From the NCBI GenBank assembly GCA_946892665.1, contig CAMPOT010000001.1:1364001-1428000 (forward strand): a stretch of DNA of 64,000 bases, read 5' to 3'. This document shows positions 35,680-44,367 of this stretch, piece after piece (positions within the stretch are counted from its first letter, which is position 1; each line of letters starts with the position of its first letter). The notes under the pieces were generated by a model. It did not search any database, had not been told where the DNA came from, and saw only the letters and a program-made list of their open reading frames with translations. Source of the DNA: Chryseobacterium sp. Marseille-Q5410. GTDB taxonomy: Bacteria > Bacteroidota > Bacteroidia > Flavobacteriales > Weeksellaceae. Made by a program: the position numbers and the translations under genes.

Positions 35680-36489
35680 ATGTTACAACAAACCATTGAA
35701 AATATCTGGGAAAACCGGGAATTATTGCAAAATGAAGACAGTCAAAAAGCCATCCGTGACGTAATCCGACAATTAGATTTAGGCGAATTGCGTGTTGCGG
35801 AGCCTACGGAAAATGGCTGGAAGGTGAATGAATGGGTGAAGAAAGCGGTAGTGATGTATTTCCCAATTCAGAAAATGGAAACTATCGAGGTTGGTCCTTT
35901 CGAATTTCACGATAAAATGCCATTGAAAAGAAACTATGCCGAAAAAGGAGTTCGTGTAGTTCCTCACGCTGTTGCTAGAGAAGGAGCTTACATTGCTTCT
36001 GGAGTTATTTTGATGCCATCTTATGTGAATATCGGCGCGTACGTAGATTCCGGAACAATGGTTGATACTTGGGCGACTGTGGGAAGTTGTGCACAAATCG
36101 GGAAAAACGTTCATTTGAGCGGTGGAGTAGGAATTGGCGGCGTTTTGGAGCCACTTCAGGCAGCTCCTGTAATTATCGAGGATGATGTTTTTGTGGGTTC
36201 AAGATGTATCGTAGTAGAAGGCGTTCACGTGGAAAAGGAAGCTGTTTTGGGCGCAAATGTTGTCCTTACCGCTTCTACAAAAATCATTGATGTAACCGCG
36301 GCTGAACCTGTAGAGATTAAAGGAAGAGTTCCTGCTCGCTCTGTGGTGATTCCCGGAAGTTATACGAAACAGTTTCCAGCAGGTGAATTTCAGGTTCCGT
36401 GCGCATTGATTATCGGACAAAGAAAAGAATCTACAGATAAAAAGACTTCGCTAAACGACGCTTTAAGAGAAAATAATGTTGCAGTTTAA
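35680..36489 (+). CDS. dapD: 2,3,4,5-tetrahydropyridine-2,6-dicarboxylate N-succinyltransferase
   Basis: DapD transfers succinyl from succinyl-CoA in the lysine and diaminopimelate pathway. The 269-residue protein has the N-terminal helical domain followed by a left-handed beta-helix of hexapeptide repeats (VNIGAYVDSGTMVDTWATVG, then GGVGIGGVLEP and VVEGVHVEKEAVLGANV). The end, VPCALIIGQRKEST, is typical. It is followed after five bases by glycosyltransferase genes. Confidence 0.95.
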   Translation: MLQQTIENIWENRELLQNEDSQKAIRDVIRQLDLGELRVAEPTENGWKVNEWVKKAVVMYFPIQKMETIEVGPFEFHDKMPLKRNYAEKGVRVVPHAVAREGAYIASGVILMPSYVNIGAYVDSGTMVDTWATVGSCAQIGKNVHLSGGVGIGGVLEPLQAAPVIIEDDVFVGSRCIVVEGVHVEKEAVLGANVVLTASTKIIDVTAAEPVEIKGRVPARSVVIPGSYTKQFPAGEFQVPCALIIGQRKESTDKKTSLNDALRENNVAV

Positions 36490-36494
36490 ACAAT

Positions 36495-37157
36495 ATGGCG
36501 ATTCCAAAACAAATATTTCAAACCTTTAAGTCAGAAAAATTACCCTGGCTTACTCGGATGCATATCAAAAGGATGCTACGAAGAAATCGGGAATATACTT
36601 ATCATTTTTACGACGATGAGCGTATTGAAAAATTTTTGCTGGAAGAATTTCCACGTGAATATTATGTGGCGTATAAAAGTCTTACCGTTGGAGCGGCTAA
36701 AGCAGACTTTTTCCGCTACGCAATCTTGTATAAAAAAGGTGGGATTTATTTGGATATAGATTGTAAATTGATTTCCAGATTTCGGGATTTTATTAAAGAT
36801 TCTGATGAGGCAATTATTTCAATCGAAAATAATGGAGATCTTTATACGCAATGGGCGCTAATTTTTGATGCCGGTCATCCTTTCTTGAAAAGAACATTGG
36901 AATTGTGCCTGATCAACATTTTCGAACACCGATATCCTCATGATGTTCATCAAACAACAGGTCCAACTGTTTTCACACACGCTATCCATGAGGTTTTGCA
37001 GCTGGATCCAAATACACCCTACCGAGAAATGGGAATGGAGTACGAAGGTCATATCGATGATAAATACAAACTTGCAAAGTTCTTCCTTTATAAAGACAGG
37101 AAAGAGCATTGGAAAAAGCAACAGTTGTCACAGGATATTATAAAACCGTTTGAGTAA
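36495..37157 (+). CDS. Glycosyltransferase with DXD motif (GT32-like)
   Basis: The 220-residue cytosolic enzyme starts MAIPKQIFQTFKSEKLP and carries the sugar-nucleotide segment KADFFRYAILYKKGGIYLDI, with the metal-binding DID just after (GGIYLDIDCKL). This is the signature of the GT32/OCH1-like family that builds capsule or other surface glycans. Donor and acceptor are unknown. It lies five bases after dapD and shares TAATG with the next glycosyltransferase, so the two are translationally coupled. Confidence 0.87.
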   Translation: MAIPKQIFQTFKSEKLPWLTRMHIKRMLRRNREYTYHFYDDERIEKFLLEEFPREYYVAYKSLTVGAAKADFFRYAILYKKGGIYLDIDCKLISRFRDFIKDSDEAIISIENNGDLYTQWALIFDAGHPFLKRTLELCLINIFEHRYPHDVHQTTGPTVFTHAIHEVLQLDPNTPYREMGMEYEGHIDDKYKLAKFFLYKDRKEHWKKQQLSQDIIKPFE

Positions 37158-38263
37158 TGAAAATTGCTTTCGACGGAAAACGTTTTTTCAATAACGGTTC
37201 GGGATTAGGAAATTATTCGCGAGATTTGGTGCGGATATTGGCTACTTATTATCCTGATAATCAATATTTACTTTTAAATAATAAAAAATCTGAACGCGGA
37301 AAAGAAATTCTGACAATGCCAAGTGTTTCGTTTATCGAAACTTCGAAAGGAAGACTTTCCCGACAGTTCAAAATGGGAAAAGATGCGCAGAATGCAGATT
37401 GTGATATTTTCCACGGACTCTCCGGTGAATTGCCTATAAGATGGAATGAGAAGCCGATTAACAAAATCGTAACCATTCACGACTTAATTTTCTTGAGATA
37501 TCCGAAATATTATGGTTTTTTTGATCGGAAAATTCATTTTTGGAAGTTCAAAAAAGCTGCCGAACAAGCAGATTTAATCATCGCAATTTCCGAACAGACC
37601 AAAGCGGATATCATCAAATTTCTGAAGGTACAGGAAAGTAAAATCAGGGTTGTTTATCAAGGATGTCATCATTCTTTCAAAGTAAATCAATCGCAAGAAT
37701 TTTTAGATTCAGTTCGGGATAAATTTAAAATTCCGACAGAATTTATCTTAAATGTTGGTACGATTGAGGAGAGGAAAAACCTTTTGAATATTGTAAAATC
37801 TATCAATAATACAGAAATTCCTTTGGTGGTTGTTGGGAAGAAAAAAGATAAATATTTCAGAAAAGTCCAACGTTTTATCATTAAGAATAAATTGCAGAAC
37901 CAGGTTTTCTTCCTGGAAAATGTTTCGATGGAAGAGTTGGCAGCGATTTATAAATTAGCGAAAATTTTCGTTTACCCCAGTGTTTTCGAAGGTTTCGGAA
38001 TTCCGGTCATCGAATCACTTTTCTCAGGAACTGCGGTGATAACAAGCAATTCGAGTTCACTTCCGGAGGCCGGCGGAAAAGAATCTCTTTACATCAATCC
38101 GAATAATATTGACGATCTAAAATCCAAAATTTTATTTCTATGGTCCAACGAATCCGAACGGAAACGCAGAGCAGAGAAAGGTTTGTTGTATGCTCAGAAA
38201 TTCAGTGATGAAAATATCGCAAAAGATTTAATAAAGGTTTACAGGGAAACGATTACAATGTAA
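37157..38263 (+). CDS. Glycosyltransferase family 4 (GT-B)
   Basis: The 368-residue GT-B enzyme has an N-terminal domain starting KIAFDGKRFFNNGSGLGNYS and the family 4 C-terminal signature FVYPSVFEGFGIPVIESLFS with the E-x7-E donor site, then ITSNSSSLPEAGG. It probably extends the same surface glycan as the preceding GT32-like enzyme. Donor and acceptor are unknown. The ATG overlaps the upstream stop. Its last six codons form the left arm of the terminator hairpin. Confidence 0.9.
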   Translation: MKIAFDGKRFFNNGSGLGNYSRDLVRILATYYPDNQYLLLNNKKSERGKEILTMPSVSFIETSKGRLSRQFKMGKDAQNADCDIFHGLSGELPIRWNEKPINKIVTIHDLIFLRYPKYYGFFDRKIHFWKFKKAAEQADLIIAISEQTKADIIKFLKVQESKIRVVYQGCHHSFKVNQSQEFLDSVRDKFKIPTEFILNVGTIEERKNLLNIVKSINNTEIPLVVVGKKKDKYFRKVQRFIIKNKLQNQVFFLENVSMEELAAIYKLAKIFVYPSVFEGFGIPVIESLFSGTAVITSNSSSLPEAGGKESLYINPNNIDDLKSKILFLWSNESERKRRAEKGLLYAQKFSDENIAKDLIKVYRETITM

Positions 38264-38274
38264 TCGTTTTTTTT
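38247..38274. terminator. Terminator overlapping the stop codon of the GT4 gene
   Basis: A perfect 10-bp stem AAACGATTAC/GTAATCGTTT has an AAT loop and a T-run after it. The stop codon TAA (38261-38263) lies inside the right arm. It also faces the convergent M28 gene, which ends at 38273. Confidence 0.8.
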
Positions 38275-39448
38275 ATTTTGAAATAATAATTTTTTTGGTG
38301 AGTTTGCGGTCTTCGACATACATTGTTCCAAAATAAATTCCGGGTGCAAGCTTAGAAACATCGATTTTTTCACTGTTTTTAGTCTTCAGTAAAAGTTTTC
38401 CGGAAACATCGGTAATGTTGAAAGAATAATCTATAAAATTGGAATTTAGCATTTCAATATTGATAAAATCAAAAGCCGGATTTGGAAAAATCCGTAGTGA
38501 TTCTAACATTTTTTCAGGAGGACAGTCAGCTACCGATAAGGTGCTTGTTTCTGCCGTCGTGAAATGCTGCACCGCTCCCAAAGCCGCTTTAGTAACATTA
38601 CAAACAAAAACAGGATCCATATTTGCATAGGTGTCGCCAGAGGAATGTGGTTGCGAACTTTCATTATACTCATAAAATCCGGTAATCACTTCTCCATTTG
38701 CTTGAAACGGCATATAATCCGATCCGTACGCGTAAGATAAATTCGTTTGTAGCGGAGAATATAACGTGACGCAGTTCATCAATTCTTGTGTAACACTATT
38801 CGAAGCGGCATTATTGGTAGAAGGGGAGTTGCTGGTGTCGCGTTCGCAGGTGATGGTGTTATTTACTTCGCCTGCAACACCGCCGACTTGATCGATATTG
38901 AAAACCAATTTGATATTCATCTTTGGATTGGTACTATTTACTACGGTATTCACGTAGTTTTGGCTTCCTCGCAGACCTTGTTCCTCGCCGCTGAAATTAA
39001 TGAACTTTATAGAATATTCCGTGGGAACATCTTTCAGAATTCTTGCTATTTCAAGAATTACAGAGATTCCGCTTCCATTATCATTCACCCCAGGTCCGGC
39101 AATTGTATCGTAATGTCCGCAAACAATAACGTACGTATTGGGATATTTTGTTCCGGTTTTAGTGAGAATGAGATTTTTGGTTGTATTGCCGTTGGATGAA
39201 AAGGTGTTCTCAGAAATTTGAGATTCGTTGTAACCAAATGAGAGATATTTATTTTTAAGCCAATTAAATGTATTAGTGTTATTTGTGCTTCCAGTGGTTT
39301 TCACTCCAAAACTTGCAAATTCAGCAAGATAACTGTTGATGTTATTTTGATTAATTTGGTTCACTCGATCCTGGTAGGCTTGCACGAAAGTTTGAGCATA
39401 ACTAAATACCGAAAAACAAATTGCAGGAATAATAAAGAATTTTCTCAT
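38273..39448 (-). CDS. Secreted M28 family metallopeptidase with T9SS sorting tail
   Basis: The 391-residue protein has a signal peptide (ending CFSVFSYAQ) and an M28 aminopeptidase domain with zinc-ligand segments CGHYDT, NDNGSG, SGEEQGLRGS, NIDQVGG and PHSSGDT. A short sorting tail begins FPNPAFDFINIEML and ends KKIIISK. It probably releases N-terminal residues from extracellular peptides, complementing the M1 enzyme. It has its own promoter. Confidence 0.9.
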   Translation of the reverse strand: MRKFFIIPAICFSVFSYAQTFVQAYQDRVNQINQNNINSYLAEFASFGVKTTGSTNNTNTFNWLKNKYLSFGYNESQISENTFSSNGNTTKNLILTKTGTKYPNTYVIVCGHYDTIAGPGVNDNGSGISVILEIARILKDVPTEYSIKFINFSGEEQGLRGSQNYVNTVVNSTNPKMNIKLVFNIDQVGGVAGEVNNTITCERDTSNSPSTNNAASNSVTQELMNCVTLYSPLQTNLSYAYGSDYMPFQANGEVITGFYEYNESSQPHSSGDTYANMDPVFVCNVTKAALGAVQHFTTAETSTLSVADCPPEKMLESLRIFPNPAFDFINIEMLNSNFIDYSFNITDVSGKLLLKTKNSEKIDVSKLAPGIYFGTMYVEDRKLTKKIIISK

Positions 39449-39462
39449 TTTTTAAAATAACT

Positions 39463-39470
39463 CAAAAATA
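39463..39470 (-). promoter_or_regulatory. -7 promoter box of the M28 gene
   Basis: TATTTTTG on the minus strand lies 14 bases before the ATG and directly after the rplT terminator. Confidence 0.55.
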
Positions 39471-39471
39471 T

Positions 39472-39503
39472 AAAAAAAATCCTAAACAAAATGTTTAGGA
39501 TTT
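39472..39503 (-). terminator. Terminator of the thrS-infC-rpmI-rplT operon
   Basis: An 11-bp perfect stem AAATCCTAAAC/GTTTAGGATTT with a 5-base loop is followed by eight T on the minus strand. Confidence 0.8.
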
Positions 39504-39528
39504 ATATTGATAACAAAAAATTTTACAT

Positions 39529-39873
39529 TTATTTGATTTGATCTACAACTGCTTTGAAAGCTTCAGGGTGATTCATTGCTAAATCTGCTAAAACTTTTCT
39601 GTTCAGTTCGATATTGTTGCTTTTCAGAGCGCCCATAAATTGGGAGTAAGACATTCCGTGTTCTCTTGCACCAGCGTTGATACGGGTAATCCAAAGGCTT
39701 CTGAAATTTCTTTTCTTCTCTTTTCTACCGCGGTAAGCATATTGCAATGCTTTTTCTACGGCGTTTTTAGCTACAGTCCAAACATTTTTTCTTCTACCGA
39801 AAAAACCTTTAGCCTGCTTCATTACTTTTTTTCTGCGAGCTCTGGAAGCTACTGCATTTACTGATCTTGGCAT
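39529..39873 (-). CDS. rplT: 50S ribosomal protein L20
   Basis: L20 is an early-assembly 23S rRNA-binding protein and, in E. coli, a translational repressor of its own operon. The 114-residue sequence with [20 protein letters not shown] near the N-terminus and [20 protein letters not shown] in the middle is unmistakable. It is the last gene of the operon. A 119-base gap separates it from rpmI; I saw no clear pseudoknot or promoter there. Confidence 0.97.
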   Translation of the reverse strand: MPRSVNAVASRARRKKVMKQAKGFFGRRKNVWTVAKNAVEKALQYAYRGRKEKKRNFRSLWITRINAGAREHGMSYSQFMGALKSNNIELNRKVLADLAMNHPEAFKAVVDQIK

Positions 39874-39992
39874 AATTTAAATTGTTTTTTTTGAAAAGGG
39901 CGGCAAATTATTTCATTACACTTTTTTGCTCCGTTTCAGGGTTAAAATTTCTGAATTTTTAGAATTCTTATAAACCGAAAGATTTATAAAAA

Positions 39993-40190
39993 CTACTTGA
40001 TGGCTAATTGGCGTAAAACGCTTTTCTCATCCACAGTAGCAACGTAAGAAGTTTGCGTAAGATTTCTCTTTTGCTTAGTTTCTTTTTTCGTCAAGATGTG
40101 GCTTTTGTAAGCATTTTTTCTTTTAATTTTACCGGTTCCGGTAAGCTTAAAACGCTTCTTAGCACCTGATTTAGTTTTTAATTTTGGCAT
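39993..40190 (-). CDS. rpmI: 50S ribosomal protein L35
   Basis: A small basic ribosomal protein of 65 residues begins [20 protein letters not shown], the family signature. It lies between infC (71 bases upstream) and rplT, the conserved order. Confidence 0.97.
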   Translation of the reverse strand: MPKLKTKSGAKKRFKLTGTGKIKRKNAYKSHILTKKETKQKRNLTQTSYVATVDEKSVLRQLAIK

Positions 40191-40261
40191 TTTGCTTAAT
40201 TTATAATATTTGTTATCAATATCTTAATGTGTGATTTAACCTAGTTAAATCGAAAAACTGC

Positions 40262-40825
40262 TTATTTCGCCGGCTTTTTCGGGCTCATCATCATGATCAT
40301 TCTCTTGCCTTCAAGTTTTGGCAACTGGTCAACTTTTCCAACATGTTCCAGCTCTTGAGCTAATTTTAAAAGAAGAATTTCACCTTGATCTTTAAATATA
40401 ATCGAACGACCTTTAAAGAAAACATAGGTTTTTAGTTTTGAACCTTCTTCCAAGAATTTTTCAGCATGTTTTTTCTTGAATTCGTAATCGTGATCATCCG
40501 TTTGTGGACCAAATCTGATTTCTTTCACGACAACTTTTACCTGCTTGGCTTTCAGTTCCTTTTGCTTTTTCTTTTGCTCGTAAAGGAATTTCTTATAATC
40601 CAGAATTCTGGAAATAAATGGTTCAGCTTTGTCGGAAATTACAACCAAATCCAATTCTTGTTCTTTCGCTATTTCTAAAGCTTTTGCTAAAGGATAAACG
40701 CCTGGTTCTACGTTGTCACCGACCAAGCGTACTTCTTTCGCACGAATCTTTTCATTGATTTGGTGCAAATCTTCTTGTACGCGTCGCTGTGGACCTCTAC
40801 CTCGGTAATTAAATTTCTGTGCTAT
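40262..40825 (-). CDS. infC: Translation initiation factor IF-3, probable AUA start
   Basis: IF-3 checks initiator tRNA and start codons on the 30S subunit. The N domain is clear ([14 protein letters not shown]) and the C domain ends [14 protein letters not shown]. From the first ATG/GTG/TTG-type codon (a TTG at 40768) the protein would lack its usual basic N-terminus. Reading on upstream in frame adds [20 protein letters not shown], which looks like a normal IF-3 N-terminus, up to an ATA at 40825-40823. Further upstream there is no conventional start before an in-frame TAG. AUA is thus the likely start, giving 187 residues. E. coli infC starts at AUU and is autoregulated through it. Confidence 0.85.
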   Translation of the reverse strand: MAQKFNYRGRGPQRRVQEDLHQINEKIRAKEVRLVGDNVEPGVYPLAKALEIAKEQELDLVVISDKAEPFISRILDYKKFLYEQKKKQKELKAKQVKVVVKEIRFGPQTDDHDYEFKKKHAEKFLEEGSKLKTYVFFKGRSIIFKDQGEILLLKLAQELEHVGKVDQLPKLEGKRMIMMMSPKKPAK

Positions 40826-40849
40826 GGTTTTATATTTTAAAGTTAATTT

Positions 40850-42769
40850 CTAAATTTTTGATTCTTTTTTGAAGTAGGTGATGAATTCTTCAATGGTCAT
40901 CGTTCCTAAATCGCCTTCGCCTCTTCTTCTTACAGAAACTGTTCCGCCAACTTCCTCGTTTTCACCAACAATCAGCATGAAAGGAAGTTTTTTCAACTCG
41001 GCATCACGAATTTTTTTACCCGTTTTCTCGTTTCTGTCATCAATCAGCCCGCAAATATCGTGATTTTCTAGCAATTGTGAAACTTTTTTTGCATAATCAA
41101 CATATTTTTCGCTAATCGGCAAAATCGTGAATTGATCCGGAGCGAGCCACAACGGGAAATCTCCTGCTGTGTTTTCCAACAAAATCGCGATAAATCTTTC
41201 CATAGAACCAAACGGAGCACGGTGGATCATCACTGGTCTGTGTTTTTCGTTATCGCTTCCGGTGTACCAAAGGTCAAATCTCTCAGGTAAATTATAATCA
41301 ACCTGAATGGTTCCCAATTGCCAACTTCTACCCAAAGCATCTTTCACCATAAAATCGAGTTTTGGTCCGTAGAATGCAGCTTCACCGTATTCAACAATGG
41401 TTTTTAAACCTTTCTTCTCAGCGGCTTGAATGATCGCATCTTCTGCTTTTTTCCAATTTTCATCGCTTCCGATATATTTTTCTTTCTTCTCCGGATCTCT
41501 GAGTGAAACTTGCGTTACAAAATCTTCGAAACCTAACGATCGAAATACATAAAGTGTCAAATCGATTACGTTTTCAAATTCAGCCAAAAGCTGATCAGGA
41601 GTACAGAAAAGGTGTGCATCATCTTGGGTAAAACCACGTACTCTCGTTAATCCATGAAGTTCACCGGATTGTTCGTATCTGTAAACAGTGCCGAATTCTG
41701 CAAAACGTTTTGGCAAATCTTTATAAGACCATTGACCAACTTTGTATATTTCGCAGTGGTGGGGGCAGTTCATTGGTTTCAGCATGAATTCTTCACCTTC
41801 ATTGGGTGTTTTAATTGGCTGGAAACTGTCTGCACCATATTTATCCCAATGTCCGGAAGTTACATACAATTCTTTCGCTCCGATGTGTGGAGTCATCACG
41901 AATTCGTAACCTGATTTTTTCTGAGCATCAGAAAGGAAGTTTTCCAATTTTTTTCGCAGTGCCGTTCCTTTTGGCAACCACAGTGGCAGTCCGGCTCCCA
42001 CTTTTTCAGAGAATGCGTAAATGCCCAATTCCTTGCCGAGTTTTCGGTGATCGCGGCGTTTTGCTTCTTCTAATCTTTCAAGATATTCGGTTAAATCTTT
42101 TAGTTTCGGAAAAGAGATACCGTAAACTCTTGTCAATTGTGGATTTTTTTCGTTTCCTCTCCAATATGCTCCGGCTGCGTTTAGAATTTTCACGGCCTTT
42201 ACGATTCCGGTAGATGGGATGTGTCCACCACGACATAAATCGGTAAAATTATCGTGGGAGCAGAAGGTAATTTCACCGTCATTTAAATTAGAAATGAGTT
42301 CGGTTTTATATTCATTGCCTTCATACTCTTTCAAAGCATCGGCTTTTGCTACCGAATATAGGTAGAATGTAGAATCTTTTTTTGCGTTTTCGAGCATCTT
42401 TTTCTCGATTTTTTCGAAATCTTTTTCAGAAAGACTTTCGTCGCCGAAATCTACATCATAATAAAATCCTTGTTCAATGGCTGGGCCAATCGTTAATTTC
42501 GCATGTGGATAAAATTCCATAATCGCCTGCGCCAAAAGATGTGCAGAAGAATGCCAAAACGCTTTTTTCCCCATATCATCATTCCACGTCAGAAGCTGTA
42601 GCGTAGAATCTGTGGTAATTGGCGTGGTGACTTCAACCTGTGTTCCGTTTACGATTGCGGAAATGGTATTTCTAGCCAAACCTTCACTAATTGATTTTGC
42701 TACTTCAAGCGGAGTTACAACGCTTTCAAATTCTCTGATGCTTCCGTCGGGAAGAGTAATTTTTATCAT
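40850..42769 (-). CDS. thrS: Threonyl-tRNA synthetase
   Basis: A class II synthetase of 639 residues charges tRNA-Thr. It has the N-terminal TGS domain ([15 protein letters not shown]), an editing domain ([14 protein letters not shown] near residue 74), and a catalytic core with the zinc Cys in [13 protein letters not shown] and class II motif 3 in [13 protein letters not shown]. It is first in the operon with infC, rpmI and rplT, and infC starts 24 bases after its stop. No T-box was seen upstream, as expected outside Firmicutes. Confidence 0.96.
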   Translation of the reverse strand: MIKITLPDGSIREFESVVTPLEVAKSISEGLARNTISAIVNGTQVEVTTPITTDSTLQLLTWNDDMGKKAFWHSSAHLLAQAIMEFYPHAKLTIGPAIEQGFYYDVDFGDESLSEKDFEKIEKKMLENAKKDSTFYLYSVAKADALKEYEGNEYKTELISNLNDGEITFCSHDNFTDLCRGGHIPSTGIVKAVKILNAAGAYWRGNEKNPQLTRVYGISFPKLKDLTEYLERLEEAKRRDHRKLGKELGIYAFSEKVGAGLPLWLPKGTALRKKLENFLSDAQKKSGYEFVMTPHIGAKELYVTSGHWDKYGADSFQPIKTPNEGEEFMLKPMNCPHHCEIYKVGQWSYKDLPKRFAEFGTVYRYEQSGELHGLTRVRGFTQDDAHLFCTPDQLLAEFENVIDLTLYVFRSLGFEDFVTQVSLRDPEKKEKYIGSDENWKKAEDAIIQAAEKKGLKTIVEYGEAAFYGPKLDFMVKDALGRSWQLGTIQVDYNLPERFDLWYTGSDNEKHRPVMIHRAPFGSMERFIAILLENTAGDFPLWLAPDQFTILPISEKYVDYAKKVSQLLENHDICGLIDDRNEKTGKKIRDAELKKLPFMLIVGENEEVGGTVSVRRRGEGDLGTMTIEEFITYFKKESKI

Positions 42770-42792
42770 ACTGAATTAAAAATTTTAAGTCG

Positions 42793-42800
42793 CAAAAATA
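42793..42800 (-). promoter_or_regulatory. -7 promoter box of the thrS operon
   Basis: TATTTTTG on the minus strand lies 23 bases before the thrS ATG. Confidence 0.6.
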
Positions 42801-42941
42801 CGGAATTTCTACTAATTTTTTATTTTGTTTTTGATGGAATTTTACTTCTAATCATTAATATTCAATTATTCGTAAATAAATTTTTAGTTGTAATGAGGAA
42901 AATTCTTTTATTGATGGAAGATTTAAAAGAAGTTTAATAAT

Positions 42942-42969
42942 AAAAAAAGCAGAAAATTTAATTTCTGCT
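42942..42969 (-). terminator. Terminator of the Trx-like/DUF4230/micro-ORF unit
   Basis: An 8-bp perfect stem AGCAGAAA/TTTCTGCT is followed on the minus strand by seven T. The TAA stop of the micro-ORF falls in the loop. Confidence 0.75.
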
Positions 42970-43137
42970 CTCGTTTTTTGTATTATCCGTTTTGCCGTCC
43001 TTATTAAGCTTAGAAGATTCCTTAATTTGGCGATCTACTTTTTTTTTCGATTTCACTTTCTCGGATGTTGCAGGAATGTTTGGCAAATCCTGGTTTTCTT
43101 TTTTTGTTTGTGCTCGTTGTTCTTTATCTTTTTCCAT
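42958..43137 (-). CDS. Small highly charged protein, 59 residues, unknown
   Basis: An ATG at 43137 opens a 59-codon frame (MEKDKEQRAQTKKENQDLPN onward) ending in TAA at 42958. The product is almost all charged or polar (KVKSKKKVDRQIKE, KDGKTDNTKNE) with no hydrophobic core, so it is likely disordered. Three points support a real gene: it starts 11 bases after the DUF4230 stop on the same strand, it ends within the loop of a clear terminator, and its composition is coherent. I recognise no family. The function is unknown. Confidence 0.65.
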   Translation of the reverse strand: MEKDKEQRAQTKKENQDLPNIPATSEKVKSKKKVDRQIKESSKLNKDGKTDNTKNESRN

Positions 43138-43148
43138 AATTCATTTTT

Positions 43149-43760
43149 TTAAAGTTTTGATGAATCGATTTGACCGGTATGGTCTTCAATCTTATAATTC
43201 AAAGCCTTTGCCAAAACGAAAATATGATCTAGATTTTCTAACAATTGTTTTCTTCCTTCGCTTCGTAGTCGCTCTTGATTCACGGTTTTGTAAGCATTGT
43301 CTTTCGCAGATTTTGTAATTTTTTGCAAATCATTTTGGTCAAAACGATCGAGGAAAGAATCATCCATGGATTGTATTTCTACACTTGGGATAATTGTTAT
43401 ATCGGCAGTGGGCAACTCTCTGATGATTAGTTTTTTGTTGGTGGAATCAACATCAATTTTCATTTTATTTAGATCATAAGAAACCTGCGCATTTGTTTTG
43501 GTAAAAGTAATGAGCTCTTTTTCCATACTGGGAAGCATTCCGCCAAAAAGTTCGGACGTAATTTTAGTTTTCTGCATGCTCGAAAAATCTTGTTCCATGA
43601 CCACCATCTTGTTCATTTTTTTGATTTGATTGGTGATAATGTAGTAATCGTTTTGCACTTGATCGTCTTTCTTTTTTGTCAAACTGTTCCAAATGAAAAA
43701 TGCGAGCAACATTGCGACTGCTCCTAAAATGAACGGTAAAATTCTTTTGTCTGTTCTCAA
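43149..43760 (-). CDS. DUF4230 family membrane-anchored protein
   Basis: The 203-residue protein has one N-terminal membrane helix (ILPFILGAVAMLLAFFIW) and an external domain with NKMVVMEQDFSSMQKTKITS and a C-terminal helix (GRKQLLENLDHIFVLAKALN), which match DUF4230, of unknown function. The start is TTG at 43760: an in-frame stop lies three codons upstream and the next Met is inside the helix. It begins one base after the stop of the thioredoxin-like gene, suggesting translational coupling. Confidence 0.8.
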   Translation of the reverse strand: MRTDKRILPFILGAVAMLLAFFIWNSLTKKKDDQVQNDYYIITNQIKKMNKMVVMEQDFSSMQKTKITSELFGGMLPSMEKELITFTKTNAQVSYDLNKMKIDVDSTNKKLIIRELPTADITIIPSVEIQSMDDSFLDRFDQNDLQKITKSAKDNAYKTVNQERLRSEGRKQLLENLDHIFVLAKALNYKIEDHTGQIDSSKL

Positions 43761-43761
43761 T

Positions 43762-44322
43762 TTATTTTAAAAGGTCTTTAAGTGTGGTGTTATCTTTTTT
43801 AAGGATTTCCAGAAGGTCTCTTTCCAGATATCCGGTTGTTGGATATTCAATAATCCTTCCAATTTCTTTGCCGTATTTTTGTACGATGATGGTTGGGACT
43901 TTTTGGATATTGTAAACGCCTTCTTCGCCGTTTGGAGCTTCTTTTTTCCGGTTCACAGCGATGATTTCCAATTTTTGTTCAGGGAAATTCATGCTTTCCA
44001 AAATTTTCATCAATCGTGGAACTTCTCGATGGCTATCTTCGCACCAAGTTCCCATCACAAGGATGATTCCGTAAGAATTCAGTTTTTCTTTTTTAAGGTC
44101 ATCAACTGTTTTTTGATCAATGGCGTATTCATCATGTTCCTTAACATACCAATCGCTGTATGGAGTTTTCAGAAGTTGGTCTTTGGTTTGTGTTCCGAGA
44201 AGCATTTTCCCATCATTGGTGGTTTCAACTTCGCGGTTTACGACTACTTTCTGCGAATTACAAGATTGAAAAGTGAGAAGGCAAATACCGCTAATCAAAA
44301 AAGTTTTTGTCATTTTTTTCAT
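43762..44322 (-). CDS. Thioredoxin-fold lipoprotein with CxxS motif
   Basis: The 186-residue protein has a lipoprotein signal ending FQSC (lipid Cys21) and a thioredoxin fold. The active site reads TWCEDS: Cys94 is kept but the second Cys is Ser97. The cis-Pro loop is KVPTIIV. CxxS proteins cannot do normal dithiol exchange but can form mixed disulfides. It is probably periplasmic or attached to the outer membrane. It is first of a three-gene unit with DUF4230 and the 59-residue ORF. Confidence 0.82.
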   Translation of the reverse strand: MKKMTKTFLISGICLLTFQSCNSQKVVVNREVETTNDGKMLLGTQTKDQLLKTPYSDWYVKEHDEYAIDQKTVDDLKKEKLNSYGIILVMGTWCEDSHREVPRLMKILESMNFPEQKLEIIAVNRKKEAPNGEEGVYNIQKVPTIIVQKYGKEIGRIIEYPTTGYLERDLLEILKKDNTTLKDLLK

Positions 44323-44367
44323 TGATGAATACTTGTTGGTTAAAATTAAAAAAGGAAAAAATGATTT

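Noticed and set aside
38690-38730. Apparent loss of the last zinc-ligand His in the M28 peptidase (SDYMPF instead of SDHxxF)
   Set aside because: In the Streptomyces griseus aminopeptidase subgroup the segment is also SDY-like, as I recall, and the His ligand lies further on. Here PHSSGDT supplies such a His, so the site is probably intact.
42992-43318. Plus-strand open frame of 108 codons opposite DUF4230 and the micro-ORF
   Set aside because: The minus-strand frames have tight operon spacing, a coherent composition and a terminator. The plus-strand frame has low-complexity Phe/Ser-rich content typical of antisense frames.
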